Source of the DNA: Prauserella shujinwangii
GTDB lineage: Bacteria; Actinomycetota; Actinomycetes; Mycobacteriales; Pseudonocardiaceae
Reading direction: 5' to 3'
Length of the DNA stretch: 64,000 nt
NCBI RefSeq assembly: GCF_003001955.1
Contig: NZ_PVNH01000014.1
Location: forward strand, 1 to 64,000
Below, piece after piece: positions 8,781 through 17,762 of this stretch. The notes below the pieces were generated by a model. The model was not told the origin of the DNA. It saw only the letters and a list, made by a program, of their open reading frames with translations, and did no database searches. How positions within the stretch are numbered: position 1 is the stretch's first letter; each line of letters starts with the position of its first letter. The position numbers and the translations under genes were made by a program.

Positions 8781-9509
8781 TCAGCGGCGGCGGATGGTGC
8801 GCTGCACGTTGCGCATCTTGGCGCCCTGGGGCATCGGGCCCTTCGGCATCGCCGCACCGCGGTTGCCGAGCGCGGCCAGCTTCGCCTCCAGGGCGTCCAC
8901 CTGCTTCGGCTTGAGGTTGCGCGGCAGCTTCATCAGGTGGCTCTGCAGGCGCCGCAACGGCACCTGCCCCTCCCCGTTGCCGATCGTCACGTCGTAGATC
9001 GGCGTGTCACCGACGAGCCGCGCGATGCGCTTCTTCTCCTGCGCGAGCAGGCCCTTCACCCGGTGCGGCGCGCCCTCGGCCACCAGCACCACCCCGGGCC
9101 CGCCCAGCACGCGGTGCACGGCGTCCAGCTGGGTCGTGGCCGCCACGGTCTGCGTCACCCGCCAGCGACCACGCAGGTTGTCCAATGCCCACGCCGCGGC
9201 ACCAGGCTGGCCCTCGGCCTTGCTGTACACCGTCTTCTGCACCCGGCGGCCGAAGATGATCACGGCGGCGAGCAGGCCGAGCATGATGCCGATCGGCAGC
9301 AGCAACCACTCGATGCCCAGCAGCCAGCCGATCCCGAACACCACGCCCGCGACGACCAGGAAGGAGCCCAGCATCCAGGGGATGAGGGCCTTGTCCTCCT
9401 GGCGCTGCATCTTGAACGCCTGGAAGATCTGCCCGCGCTTCGCCTTGCTCTGCGCGCGTCGCTCCCGCTTGGCTTGCTTGGCAGCTTCCTTGTCCTGCTT
9501 TCCCGCCAT
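8781..9509 (-). CDS. DUF4191 domain-containing membrane protein (242 aa)
   Basis: Conserved actinobacterial protein of unknown function (Rv2219-like). A highly charged Lys/Arg/Gln-rich N-terminus (residues 1-35) is followed by two adjacent transmembrane helices (about 45-65 and 68-88), then a ~150-residue soluble domain. The frame is open another 49 codons upstream, but ATG at 9509 starts the conserved M-A-G-K-Q-D-K segment and leaves room for the promoter of the divergent uvrD2. Confidence 0.85.
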   Translation of the reverse strand: MAGKQDKEAAKQAKRERRAQSKAKRGQIFQAFKMQRQEDKALIPWMLGSFLVVAGVVFGIGWLLGIEWLLLPIGIMLGLLAAVIIFGRRVQKTVYSKAEGQPGAAAWALDNLRGRWRVTQTVAATTQLDAVHRVLGGPGVVLVAEGAPHRVKGLLAQEKKRIARLVGDTPIYDVTIGNGEGQVPLRRLQSHLMKLPRNLKPKQVDALEAKLAALGNRGAAMPKGPMPQGAKMRNVQRTIRRR

Positions 9510-9574
9510 ATGAATCAGGATACGGCCGCGTGCCCAGGCGTGGACCCGTCGGTCCCCTCTGCGAGGATGCGGCC

Positions 9575-11662
9575 GTGGGTAGCGCAGCTCGATCGACGTC
9601 TCGACCGGGCCTGCTGGAGGGCCTCGACCCCGAACAGCGGGCGGCGGCCTGCGCACCGCGCGGCCCGGTGTGCGTGCTCGCGGGGGCGGGCACTGGCAAG
9701 ACGCGGACCATCACCCACCGCATCGCCTACCTGGTGCGTTCCGGCCACGTCGCCGCGGGGCAGGTGCTCGCCGTCACGTTCACGGCCCGGGCAGCGGGGG
9801 AGATGCGCGCCCGGCTGCGGGCGCTCGGGGTCGAGGGCGCACAGGCCCGGACGTTCCACGCGGCCGCGCTGCGCCAGCTCAGGTACTTCTGGCCGCGGGT
9901 CGTCGGTGACCGGCAGTGGGACCTGATCGACGGCAACAAGCTGCGCCTCGTCGGTCAGGCGGCGAACCGGCTCGGCATGCCCACCGAGGCCGAGGTGCTG
10001 CGTGACCTCACCGGGGAGATCGAGTGGGCCAAGGCCTCCCTCGTCGGCCCGGACGACTACCCGGCCGTGGCATCCCGGCTCGGCCGGGACCTGCCCGAAC
10101 CGGGCACGCGGATCGCCGAGCTCTACCGCATGTACGAGAAGCTGAAGAACGAGGCACAGCTGCTCGACTTCGACGACCTCCTGCTGCACACCACGGCGGC
10201 ACTGGAGGAACACAGCGCGGTCGCGCAGGAGTTCCGCGACCGTTACCGCTGTTTCGTCGTCGACGAGTACCAGGACGTCACGCCGGCGCAGCAGCGGCTG
10301 CTGGACGCATGGCTCGGCGGCCGGGACGACCTGACCGTGGTCGGCGACGCCAACCAGACGATCTACTCGTTCGGCGGCGCGTCGCCGCGCCCGCTACTGG
10401 ACTTCACCAGACGGTTTCCCGAGGCCACCGTGGTGCGGCTGGAACGGGACTACCGCTCCACCCCCCAGGTGGTCTCGCTGGCCAACCAGGTGATCGGAGC
10501 CGCGCGCGGCAGGCCGGCCGGGTCCCGGCTGCGGCTCGTCGGGCAGCGGCCCGACGGGCCCCCGCCCCGGTTCGCCGAGTACGACGACGAGGCGGCCGAG
10601 GCGGCGGCCGTCGCGGGCCGGATCCGGGACCTGCTGGACGCGGATGTGCCCGCCAGCGAGATCGCCGTGCTGTATCGCGTCAACGCCCAGTCCGAGGCCT
10701 ACGAGCAGGCGCTGTCGGAAGCGGGCATCCCGTACCTCGTGCGCGGCGGCGAGCGGTTCTTCGCCCGCAGGGAGGTGCGGCAGGCGATGTCGGCCCTGCG
10801 TACCGCCGCGGCCGGTGAGCCGGACGGCGAGTTCGTGCCGCTCGTACGGAGGATTCTCGCCGGGGTCGGGCTGACGGAGCAACCACCGCCCGGCGGTGCG
10901 GCGAAGGAACGCTGGGACGCGCTGCTGGCACTCGTCGAGCTGGCCGAGGAGCTGGCGGCCACAACCGAGGGAGCCACCCTCGCCCGGTACGTCGCCGAGC
11001 TCGAACAGCGGGCGTCCGCGCAACACCCGCCCACGGTCGAAGGCATCACGCTCGCGTCGCTGCACGCCGCCAAAGGGCTGGAGTGGGACGCCGTCTTCCT
11101 CGTCGGGCTCGCGGAGGGCACGCTGCCGATCCAGCGCGCCGACGGTGACGACAGCGCGATCGAGGAGGAGCGCAGGCTGTTCTACGTCGGCGTGACCAGG
11201 GCACGGCAGTACCTGTCCCTGTCGTGGGCGCTGTCGCGGTCACCGGGCGGCAGGCCCCACCGCAGGCGCAGCCGGTTCCTCTATGGGCTGATCCCGGAGG
11301 ACCACCCCGCCGCCCGCGTCCCGCGGACGCAGCCGAGGGCCGCCGGATCCAAGAGCCGTTGCCGGCTGTGCGGCAGCGCGCTCAACGCCACCCTCGAGGT
11401 CAAGCTCGGTCGGTGCACCAACTGTCCGGCCGACGTGGACGAGAACCTGCTCGCCCGGCTCAAGGAGTGGCGCGGTGACCGGGCTCGACAGCTCAAGGTG
11501 CCCGCGTACGTCGTGTTCACCGACGCGACGCTGCTCGCGATCGCTGAGCAGCGGCCGACGGATGACCGCGCGCTGGTCGCCATCTCCGGCATCGGAGCGA
11601 CCAAGCTCGAACGGTTCGGCGCGGAAGTCCTGGCCGTGGTGCGAGAGGCTCACGAGTCGTAG
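9575..11662 (+). CDS. uvrD2: UvrD/PcrA-like ATP-dependent DNA helicase UvrD2 with HRDC domain (695 aa)
   Basis: Superfamily 1 3'-5' DNA helicase. Walker A A-G-A-G-T-G-K-T at residues 36-43, motif [10 protein letters not shown], and motif [11 protein letters not shown] four-cysteine zinc-type motif (C-R-L-C-G ... C-T-N-C-P) and a C-terminal HRDC domain follow; both distinguish UvrD2 from UvrD1/PcrA. Length is close to mycobacterial UvrD2. GTG at 9575 preferred; the frame opens 15 codons earlier without homology. Next to whiB7, as in mycobacteria. Confidence 0.94.
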   Translation: MGSAARSTSRPGLLEGLDPEQRAAACAPRGPVCVLAGAGTGKTRTITHRIAYLVRSGHVAAGQVLAVTFTARAAGEMRARLRALGVEGAQARTFHAAALRQLRYFWPRVVGDRQWDLIDGNKLRLVGQAANRLGMPTEAEVLRDLTGEIEWAKASLVGPDDYPAVASRLGRDLPEPGTRIAELYRMYEKLKNEAQLLDFDDLLLHTTAALEEHSAVAQEFRDRYRCFVVDEYQDVTPAQQRLLDAWLGGRDDLTVVGDANQTIYSFGGASPRPLLDFTRRFPEATVVRLERDYRSTPQVVSLANQVIGAARGRPAGSRLRLVGQRPDGPPPRFAEYDDEAAEAAAVAGRIRDLLDADVPASEIAVLYRVNAQSEAYEQALSEAGIPYLVRGGERFFARREVRQAMSALRTAAAGEPDGEFVPLVRRILAGVGLTEQPPPGGAAKERWDALLALVELAEELAATTEGATLARYVAELEQRASAQHPPTVEGITLASLHAAKGLEWDAVFLVGLAEGTLPIQRADGDDSAIEEERRLFYVGVTRARQYLSLSWALSRSPGGRPHRRRSRFLYGLIPEDHPAARVPRTQPRAAGSKSRCRLCGSALNATLEVKLGRCTNCPADVDENLLARLKEWRGDRARQLKVPAYVVFTDATLLAIAEQRPTDDRALVAISGIGATKLERFGAEVLAVVREAHES

Positions 11663-11732
11663 CCGTCCGGGCACGGTGCGGCGGCGAAACACCTGGTCAG
11701 CGGATTTCCTCCCCCTTGCGAGCAGTTTTCTC

Positions 11733-11771
11733 TAAATTCGGTTGCCTTGCCGTGCCCAGGAGCAATAGCCT
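11733..11771 (+). promoter_or_regulatory. Probable WhiB7-type autoregulated promoter
   Basis: TAAATT (11733-11738) lies three bases upstream of a -35 TTGCCT (11742-11747), with an 18-base spacer to -10 TAGCCT (11766-11771). An AT-rich element three bases before the -35 is the known WhiB7-SigA promoter signature. Start of transcription would be near 11778, giving a leader of about 470 bases before whiB7. Confidence 0.6.
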
Positions 11772-11855
11772 GCATGCACTGGGTGGAAGTCACCGCACAT
11801 GTTCCGGCCACCGACGTATCGGTGTGCCTACAGGCGGCGAGAGGAGGTGCTGGCG

Positions 11856-12128
11856 ATGAAGCTCGATGCTCTGTTCGGCAATGCCTGCACCTCGCTGTCC
11901 CCCGATGCGGAGATGCGCACGGCTGTGCGCCGTGACACCGGCATGGTCTGGCTCGGTCAGCAGTACGACGGGGCGTTTGCCCGCCCCCATGGAGTGCGTG
12001 TTCGCGATCTCGGTGCGCCCGGGTTCGCCGCCCTCGCCGTCCGACCGTCCACCTTCGCCCTGCCGATCCGCAAGCAGGCCCGCGAGCAGGCCCTGGTTCC
12101 GCCGTATTCACGTGAGAGATGCCCCTGA
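11856..12128 (+). CDS. Putative leader ORF upstream of whiB7 (90 aa)
   Basis: ATG at 11856 follows an excellent ribosome site (GAGGAGG, 8 bases upstream). Translation gives a 90-residue protein with no domain I recognise, ending 22 bases before the attenuator hairpin. whiB7 leaders in other actinobacteria carry an upstream ORF that senses ribosome stalling; this ORF sits in that position, though it is longer than those I recall. A shorter overlapping ORF (11774-11935) exists in another frame. Either could be the sensor, or this may be an independent small gene. Confidence 0.5.
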   Translation: MKLDALFGNACTSLSPDAEMRTAVRRDTGMVWLGQQYDGAFARPHGVRVRDLGAPGFAALAVRPSTFALPIRKQAREQALVPPYSRERCP

Positions 12129-12150
12129 CACTCCCGTCAGGGATCAGGCT

Positions 12151-12197
12151 CACGAAGGCCGCGGAACCGTTCATCGGATCCGCGGCCTTCGTGTTGT
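12151..12197 (+). terminator. Attenuator-like hairpin in the whiB7 leader
   Basis: CACGAAGGCCGCGGA (12151-12165) is perfectly complementary to TCCGCGGCCTTCGTG (12179-12193), followed by TTGTT. It lies 22 bases after the leader ORF and 50 bases before whiB7. Premature termination here, relieved when ribosomes stall upstream, is the expected control of whiB7. Confidence 0.75.
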
Positions 12198-12246
12198 TCG
12201 AGGACGAATCGAACGCAAGAAACCACAACCACAAAGGAGAACGGGA

Positions 12247-12612
12247 ATGCCATCGGCAACCGCCTTCGCGTCAGAGGGGGCGTTACCCGAGGTTCTCGCC
12301 GGCAGCACGGGTGTCGGTGAGTTGCTCGACGCGGTTTCCGCACCCGAGGTCGAACTGCCCTGTCGATCCGGCGACGCGGACCTCTGGTTCGCGGAAGCCC
12401 CGGCGGACCTGGAGCGGGCCAAGGTGCTGTGCACCGACTGCCCGGTCCGCTCCGCCTGCCTGCAGGGCGCGCTGGACCGGCGCGAGCCCTGGGGCGTCTG
12501 GGGCGGGGAGATCTTCGAGCGCGGCGCCGTCGTGGCCCGTAAGCGGCCGCGCGGGCGTCCACGTAAGAACCCTGTCGTCGAGCAGCCAGTGAACGAACGG
12601 AGCGCGGCATGA
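12247..12612 (+). CDS. whiB7: WhiB7 redox-responsive transcriptional regulator (121 aa)
   Basis: Iron-sulfur regulator of intrinsic antibiotic resistance. Four cluster-binding cysteines are at 39, 62, 65 and 71; the G-V-W-G-G turn is at 83-87; the C-terminal AT-hook R-G-R-P-R-K (about 102-107) is specific to WhiB7 among WhiB proteins. ATG at 12247 has AAGGAG upstream. The N-terminus is ~25 residues longer than the mycobacterial one. Its 3' end overlaps the next ORF by four bases (ATGA). Controlled by an autoregulated promoter and leader attenuation, as the upstream sequence suggests. Confidence 0.96.
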   Translation: MPSATAFASEGALPEVLAGSTGVGELLDAVSAPEVELPCRSGDADLWFAEAPADLERAKVLCTDCPVRSACLQGALDRREPWGVWGGEIFERGAVVARKRPRGRPRKNPVVEQPVNERSAA

Positions 12613-12851
12613 CCACGCGAACCAGCACCGACCACCGTCCCGCCAACCCGCTTGACGGAGCGAACGGTATCGACATGACGACTCAGGAGAACACCCAAAT
12701 GTTGATCTACGAAGAACTCGCCAGATCGCGAATACGCGAGCTGCACCACGGCCTGGACGGACGGAGGTACGTCCGGCGTGCTCGCGCGGCACGCAGGTGG
12801 GGCAGGCTGGCCACCTGGGCGAGCCGCCGATCCGGACAGCTCAGCCGATGA
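12609..12851 (+). CDS. Small basic protein translationally coupled to whiB7 (80 aa)
   Basis: ATG at 12609 overlaps the whiB7 stop (ATGA), so it is probably co-translated. The first ~30 residues are polar; residues 32-80 are a strongly basic helix-like tail rich in Arg and Ala (L-I-Y-E-E-L-A-R-S-R-I-R start). A later in-frame ATG at 12675 could be the real start. I do not recognise the family. The coupling suggests a role in, or regulation with, the WhiB7 response. Confidence 0.65.
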   Translation: MTTRTSTDHRPANPLDGANGIDMTTQENTQMLIYEELARSRIRELHHGLDGRRYVRRARAARRWGRLATWASRRSGQLSR

Positions 12852-12856
12852 TCGCG

Positions 12857-12887
12857 GGGCTGGGTGGGCGCACCGCCCACCCAGCCC
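12857..12887 (+). terminator. Terminator-like hairpin after the whiB7 operon
   Basis: GGGCTGGGTGGGCG (12857-12870) pairs perfectly with CGCCCACCCAGCCC (12874-12887) around a three-base loop. No U-tract follows. Confidence 0.65.
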
Positions 12888-12930
12888 GGCGGTTCGGAAA
12901 TGTGGTTGACCACCGGTGTTCAATGGCCGG

Positions 12931-13803
12931 GTGTCAGCACATACACACGACGATGTCGACTGGGTCGCCCGCCTCACTGCCATGCGACGGCTCGACCAGC
13001 TAGAACGAGAGCCGCTCGCGGCCGTCGCCGCTCGCCTTACCGCCGACCTGCCCGACGCCGCGACAGTGGTGGACATCGGCAGCGGAAGCGGGGGCATGAG
13101 TGCGGCACTGGCCGCGGCCCTACGCGGCCGGGGCGGGGGCACGCTCGTACTCGTGGACGCGGTGGACGAGCTTCTCGCCGCCGCTCGGGAGTCCGCGCTG
13201 GCCGAGGCCGGCGCGGACGTTCGCGTCGAAACCGTCGTCGCCGACGCGGCCACCGCGGAGTTGCCCGAGTTGCTGCCGAGAGCCGACCTCGTCTGGGGAT
13301 CCGCTGTCGTCCACCACCTTCCCGACCAGCAGGCCGCCGTCAACCGGTTCGCCGAGATGCTGCGGCCGGGTGGCCTGCTGGCAGTGGCCGAGGGCGGTCT
13401 CGAGACGTCCTGCCTTCCGTGGGACGTCGGCGTGGGCACCCCAGGACTGGAGCAGCGGCTCAACGCGGCGCGCAACGCATGGTTCGGTGAGCTGCGTGCG
13501 GGCATGCCCGAAGCCGTGCGGATGCCCCACGGTTGGACCACCGCGCTGCGTCGCGCCGGGCTTGTCGGCACGAGCTCCTTCACGTACCTGATCGATCATC
13601 CCGCCCCCGGCGGGCCGCTCGTCCAGGAGTTCGCCGCCGAACGACTCGGCTGGCTGGCCGAGATCGCCGAAGACCGGGTGAGCGCCGAGGACAGCGATGC
13701 CGCGCGGCGGCTCCTCGACCCGGAGGCCCCGGAGTACCTCGGCCACCGCGACGACGTCTTCGTCCTCTCCGCTCGTACCGTCCACTACGGGCATCGAACG
13801 TGA
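12931..13803 (+). CDS. Class I SAM-dependent methyltransferase (290 aa)
   Basis: Motif I V-V-D-I-G-S-G-S-G-G (about residues 49-58) binds S-adenosylmethionine; a motif II acidic loop L-V-D-A-V-D and a later R-P-G-G-L-L-A-V-A-E segment complete the Rossmann fold. Substrate unknown. GTG at 12931 was chosen over GTG at 12916; neither has a good ribosome site and transcripts may be leaderless. The stop overlaps the next small ORF (GTGA). Confidence 0.82.
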   Translation: MSAHTHDDVDWVARLTAMRRLDQLEREPLAAVAARLTADLPDAATVVDIGSGSGGMSAALAAALRGRGGGTLVLVDAVDELLAAARESALAEAGADVRVETVVADAATAELPELLPRADLVWGSAVVHHLPDQQAAVNRFAEMLRPGGLLAVAEGGLETSCLPWDVGVGTPGLEQRLNAARNAWFGELRAGMPEAVRMPHGWTTALRRAGLVGTSSFTYLIDHPAPGGPLVQEFAAERLGWLAEIAEDRVSAEDSDAARRLLDPEAPEYLGHRDDVFVLSARTVHYGHRT

Positions 13804-13982
13804 CGGACTCCGAGCAGGTCGCGTGCCGGGTGTGCGGCACGACCCGGACCTTCGCCGACCCGCTGCGCGCCCTCGCGTGGGTTCGGGAGAACGAGAACGA
13901 CGGTGCGCGCTGGCTGTGCCCCGAATGCGCGGGCAGGCACGTTCGCGACATCGAGAGCAAGCTGCCGACCGACTACTGGTGA
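13800..13982 (+). CDS. Small zinc-ribbon-like protein (60 aa)
   Basis: GTG at 13800 overlaps the methyltransferase stop by four bases. Two C-x-x-C pairs (C-R-V-C near residues 9-12, C-P-E-C near 42-45), about 30 residues apart, suggest one bound zinc. Possibly a partner or adaptor for the upstream methyltransferase; no family recognised. Confidence 0.7.
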   Translation: MTDSEQVACRVCGTTRTFADPLRALAWVRENENDGARWLCPECAGRHVRDIESKLPTDYW

Positions 13983-13997
13983 CCGGATGCCGTCCGG

Positions 13998-14954
13998 TCA
14001 CGCCGCCACCCCGGGCACCTCGCACTGCACCTGCGGCCGCGGCCGCTGAGACGCGGTCCGGAACGCGCTCGCGAGCTCGCGGACGACGTCACCGGGCGCG
14101 TCCCGGAGCCGTTCCACGGACGTGCGGAGGACAACCACCCCGGCCGCGGTCAGTGCCAGATGCCCGAGCCGTCCGTGGGACTCCTCCGCCGCAGGCCGGA
14201 TGAGTTGCCAGCCGAGTCCCAACTCGTCCCACCACGCGTCCACGAAACCGATCGGCCGGCCCCGCAGGTCGCAGACGGTGGTGTTCCACCTCGGCGGCGG
14301 CAGCGGAGACCGCAGCAGGAGCCGGCGTGCCATTCCGTGCACGTAGCTGTCGCGGTTCTGCGCCAGGCGGCGCAGCTCGGACCGCACCGCCGACGAGCCG
14401 CGCTGGTTGCCCGCGTCAAGCTCGGCGCGCAACTGGTCGAGGTCGCAGAGGCCTTCCAGAACGGGCAAGGTCAACAGGTCGTGGAGCAGGTCGGGGTCGT
14501 CCGTCCGCCGGGCGGCATCGAGGGCAGCGCGGGCAGGCGGCGCGAACGGCAGGCCGTGGACGGAGACCGGGTCCGGCGGTCGTCGGGTGCGTTCCAGCAG
14601 GACGAACTCGGGCGGCAGCGTCCGCCGGTACGACGGGACGAGCACGTGTATGCGGCGGGGTCGCGGCAGGTCGAGTCCGTGGGCCATGAGCGCGTCGACG
14701 CCGGTGAGGACGCCTTCGCGGCCGTAGTGGCAGGAGGCCGCGCGCAGGAGCTGCCGCCGCGTGGGTTCGGTGGCCGCGAGCAGCACGACACCCGGCAGGA
14801 GCCTGCGCCACGGACCGCCCGGTCGGCACCGGGTGGCGATGGCACGTTCGGAAAGGCCTCCGGCGCGCAGCTGGGCGACCGTGGCGATGTTGTCGGTGTG
14901 GCCGGTGTTGTCGGTGTTGGCGGCGATCGGGGCCGCGGTGGTTGACGGGGTCAT
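13998..14954 (-). CDS. AbiEi-antitoxin-like / DUF559-type protein, paralogue 2 (318 aa)
   Basis: Same architecture as the protein at 7681-8661: N-terminal R-C-R-P-G-G-P-W-R-R-L-L-P-G-V-V-L winged-helix region and a C-terminal endonuclease-like domain with D-A-W-W-D-E-L-G-L-G-W-Q-L. The acidic residues differ between the two (W-E-I-D in paralogue 1, W-Q-L-I here), so nuclease activity may be lost in this copy. ATG at 14954 is preferred over the extended frame to 15065. No partner toxin is adjacent. Confidence 0.75.
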   Translation of the reverse strand: MTPSTTAAPIAANTDNTGHTDNIATVAQLRAGGLSERAIATRCRPGGPWRRLLPGVVLLAATEPTRRQLLRAASCHYGREGVLTGVDALMAHGLDLPRPRRIHVLVPSYRRTLPPEFVLLERTRRPPDPVSVHGLPFAPPARAALDAARRTDDPDLLHDLLTLPVLEGLCDLDQLRAELDAGNQRGSSAVRSELRRLAQNRDSYVHGMARRLLLRSPLPPPRWNTTVCDLRGRPIGFVDAWWDELGLGWQLIRPAAEESHGRLGHLALTAAGVVVLRTSVERLRDAPGDVVRELASAFRTASQRPRPQVQCEVPGVAA

Positions 14955-15084
14955 GTCCGTCAGCGTCGCCCGGTCGCGGGTGGCGGGGGAGTGCTCGCCG
15001 GAAATGTGGACAACTCGGCGCCGCGAACGGTACCCAGGCGCATCATCCGCTGTCCCTGTGGACAACTCACTTCGGCGGGAGACC

Positions 15085-15139
15085 GGTGAGCAAGGGAGCT
15101 TTACTATCGTCAGACGGGAGTAAAGCTCCCTTGCTCATC
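15085..15139. repeat. Palindromic repeat, family A copy 5
   Basis: GAGCAAGGGAGCTTTACT...AGTAAAGCTCCCTTGCTC, ~35 bases beyond the stop of the AarF kinase gene. Confidence 0.88.
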
Positions 15140-15173
15140 CTTACGAGGCGGTGGGTGGGGCTGGGAGAGGGGG

Positions 15174-16520
15174 TCAGGCGGCGAAGCCGGGTTGCCAGCG
15201 CTCGACGATCGCGCGCAGCTCGAGCTCCGCGTCGAGCTGGCACAGGATGCCGACCGCCCCGGCCGTCACGCGGTGGATGAGCAGCCAGTTCGGGGGCAGG
15301 TTCAGCGAACGGCCGGTGTGGAAGTCGGTGCTCCGGGTGTCGCCCATCCGCATCGCCTGCTTCTGCGCCCACCTGCGGGTGAAGTGGAACCGGTCCGCCG
15401 TCAGCGGGGCGATCAGCGGCAGGAGATACGCGTGCACGTCGTCCGCGTCGAGCTCCGTGCCGGGCCGGACGAACCCCTCGGCCCGCAGCGCGTCGAGCAG
15501 CTCCTCGGACCGCCCCTGCAGCGCGAGCCGCATGATCACACCCAGCGTCGGCGGCGCCCCCTCCGGCAGTCGTGCGACCGCTCCGAAGTCGATGACGCAC
15601 AGGCGGCCGTCGTCGAGCAGCAGGAAGTTCCCCGGGTGCGGATCGGAGTGCAGCATGCGGGCACGTGCGGGCGACGAGTAGTGGAACTCGGCGAGCAGGC
15701 GCCCAGCCTCATTGCGCTGCTCCGGCGTGCCGTCGCGGATGATCTCCGCCAGCGGTGTCCCCGTGACCCACTCCGACACGATGACCTTCGGTGCGCTGGC
15801 CACCACCTTCGGGATGAACACCTGGCCGTCGCCGTGGAAGGCCTTCGCGAAGGCGCGCTGGTTGTCGGCCTCCGTGCGATAGTCCAGTTCCTCGCTCATG
15901 CGCGCGGACAGCTCCGCGAGCAGCGGCTTGACCTCCGTGCCCGGCACCAGGGCCTGGAAGAGCCTGCTGAACCGCTGCAGCTGGCGCAGGTCGCTGTGCA
16001 GCGCCTCGTCCGCGCCCGGGTACTGGACCTTCACCGCGACCTCGCGGCCGTCGTGCCACACCGCGCGGTGCACCTGCCCGATGCTGGCCGCGGCCGCGGG
16101 CTCGTCCTCGAATTCGGCGAACCGGTCTGCCCAGGAGCGGCCGAGTTGCTCGGCGAGCACCCGCCGGGTCTGCTTCGGCGACATCGGCGGCGCCGCGGCC
16201 TGCAGTTTCGTCAGCGCCTCCCGGTACGGCGCCGCCATCTCCTCGGGAACCGCGGCCTCGAACACACTGAGCGCCTGCCCGAACTTCATGGCGCCGCCCT
16301 TGAGCGTGCCCAGCACCTCGAACAGCTGTTCCGCGGCCTTGGCGGAGAGCGCGGCGTTGACCTCTTCGGCGCTCTGCCCGGTCAGGCGCTTCCCCCAGCC
16401 TCCGACGGCACGCCCGGCGATGCCCAGCGGCAGACTGGCCAGCTTGGCCGTGCGCATGGCCGTCCGGCGCGGCATCGCCGTGTCGACGCGGTCGTCGGTC
16501 GAGTCGCGGAATTCTGTCAC
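15174..16520 (-). CDS. AarF/UbiB/ABC1 atypical kinase-like protein (448 aa)
   Basis: Homologous by layout to mycobacterial Rv3197. Shows the ABC1-family features: K-x-G-Q-A-L-S-V-F (KxGQ), A-A-A-S-I-G-Q-V-H (alanine-rich nucleotide loop), E-V-A-V-K-V-Q-Y-P with the invariant Lys, and D-P-H-P-G-N-F / I-D-F-G-A-V in place of kinase HxD and DFG. ABC1 proteins act as ATPases/kinases in quinone or lipid metabolism; the substrate here is unknown. GTG start at 16520. Lies 58 bases downstream of the ThiF-like gene, probably one operon. Confidence 0.9.
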   Translation of the reverse strand: MTEFRDSTDDRVDTAMPRRTAMRTAKLASLPLGIAGRAVGGWGKRLTGQSAEEVNAALSAKAAEQLFEVLGTLKGGAMKFGQALSVFEAAVPEEMAAPYREALTKLQAAAPPMSPKQTRRVLAEQLGRSWADRFAEFEDEPAAAASIGQVHRAVWHDGREVAVKVQYPGADEALHSDLRQLQRFSRLFQALVPGTEVKPLLAELSARMSEELDYRTEADNQRAFAKAFHGDGQVFIPKVVASAPKVIVSEWVTGTPLAEIIRDGTPEQRNEAGRLLAEFHYSSPARARMLHSDPHPGNFLLLDDGRLCVIDFGAVARLPEGAPPTLGVIMRLALQGRSEELLDALRAEGFVRPGTELDADDVHAYLLPLIAPLTADRFHFTRRWAQKQAMRMGDTRSTDFHTGRSLNLPPNWLLIHRVTAGAVGILCQLDAELELRAIVERWQPGFAA

Positions 16521-16578
16521 GTCAGCGATTCTGCCTTGCCGATCACGGTGCGCGCAGCCGCCGCGGTCTCCTGGGGTG

Positions 16579-17622
16579 CTAGGTCACCCTCCGCGGCCGG
16601 TACGCGCCGCACCCGCAGTCCGGGTGCGGAGGCCAGTCCCGCCTGCGCAGCGTGCCCGCGTGGGAGTCGATCTCGAGCGTGCCGTTCCAGGTGGGCGGCG
16701 GCTCGTCCTCGGGGCTGAGGATGCGCAGGGCCTGCCCGGCGGCGAGCGCCGCGGCGGCGTGCACGCTGCAGAGGTCGGCCCGCTGGTAGCGCCCCGCCAG
16801 CTGCCCGGCGACCCGGGGCCAGCAGGAGTCCAGCGACGTGCGATACAGGTCGGCGCAGCGCAGGCAGCTGCTCCGGCCCGGCACGACGTACGGGCCGACG
16901 AGACCGATGCCGTCGCGCACCCGTACCGCCAGGTGCGGCTGCCCGCTGCCGGTGAGCTCGCGGACCACCTCAGGCGCCGGTACGACGGCGTCGGTGAGCA
17001 GGACCAGGTCGGGACTGCGATCGCCGCCGATCCGGCCGGTCCGCGCGGCCGGGTTGGCTCTTCGCACCGCGTCGGCGATGGCCTGCCGCCGTGGTCTGCC
17101 GATGTCCGCGTCGAGGTGCCCGGATCCCAGGTCGTCGGGACTGACCCGCCCGGTCGAGGCCGCCTCGATGTGGCCGACGCCGGCCGCGGCGAGCAGCGTC
17201 GCCACCGCGACCGCCAGCCTTCCGCCACCATGCACCAGTACCGTGCTGCGCGCCCGGTTGGCGGCGGTGTCCTGGCATCGGCGCCCGAGGTGTAGCGACC
17301 ACAGATCCGGCTCGTCGGTCCGGCCGTGCTGCCGTGCCGGCTCGGCGTCCTCGATCAGTCCACGGGCGGTGAGCCCGGTGAGCAGGTCGCGGAGCCGTTC
17401 GGCGTGCTCGTCGCGCGCGAGGGCGAGCAGGGAACCGATGCTCCGGCTGCCGTCGAGGCTGCGCAGCACGTCGACGAGCACCGGAGGCAGGCCGGTGGCG
17501 ACGACGGCGTGCCGGGGGTCGAGGCCGATCTGCACCTCGTCGGCGCGGCGCTCGATGACGTCCAGGCCGGGCACCAGGCGAGGCCGTGACGGCAGGGTGA
17601 CGTTCGGTAGCGATTCGGTCAT
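16579..17622 (-). CDS. ThiF/E1-like protein, TOMM-cyclodehydratase-related (347 aa)
   Basis: Residues ~1-100 resemble the winged-helix leader-binding domain of azole cyclodehydratases. Residues ~115-300 form an E1/ThiF-like region with the degenerate nucleotide loop V-L-V-H-G-G-G-R-L-A. Zinc-type cysteines occur as S-C-L-R-C-A-D and at the C-terminus as H-P-D-C-G-C-G. Similar orphan proteins sit beside the AarF kinase in many actinobacteria (Rv3196-like). There is no precursor-peptide gene or YcaO partner nearby, so a classic RiPP role is doubtful. Confidence 0.75.
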   Translation of the reverse strand: MTESLPNVTLPSRPRLVPGLDVIERRADEVQIGLDPRHAVVATGLPPVLVDVLRSLDGSRSIGSLLALARDEHAERLRDLLTGLTARGLIEDAEPARQHGRTDEPDLWSLHLGRRCQDTAANRARSTVLVHGGGRLAVAVATLLAAAGVGHIEAASTGRVSPDDLGSGHLDADIGRPRRQAIADAVRRANPAARTGRIGGDRSPDLVLLTDAVVPAPEVVRELTGSGQPHLAVRVRDGIGLVGPYVVPGRSSCLRCADLYRTSLDSCWPRVAGQLAGRYQRADLCSVHAAAALAAGQALRILSPEDEPPPTWNGTLEIDSHAGTLRRRDWPPHPDCGCGAYRPRRVT

Positions 17623-17762
17623 GTCGCCCAGAGTGACTGGTCATCGCTGCCCGTGCACAGCGGGAGTCGCGATTTGTCCACAGGAAAACTCAGTTGTGGA
17701 CAACTCGAGGTCTGTGCGATCGAGCCATCCTCGATGTCGGTCCGTGCCTTTACGGTGGATGC

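Noticed and set aside
16579-17622. A RiPP/azole biosynthetic cluster around the ThiF-like gene
   Set aside because: No precursor peptide, YcaO or dehydrogenase gene nearby; the neighbours are conserved housekeeping-type genes.
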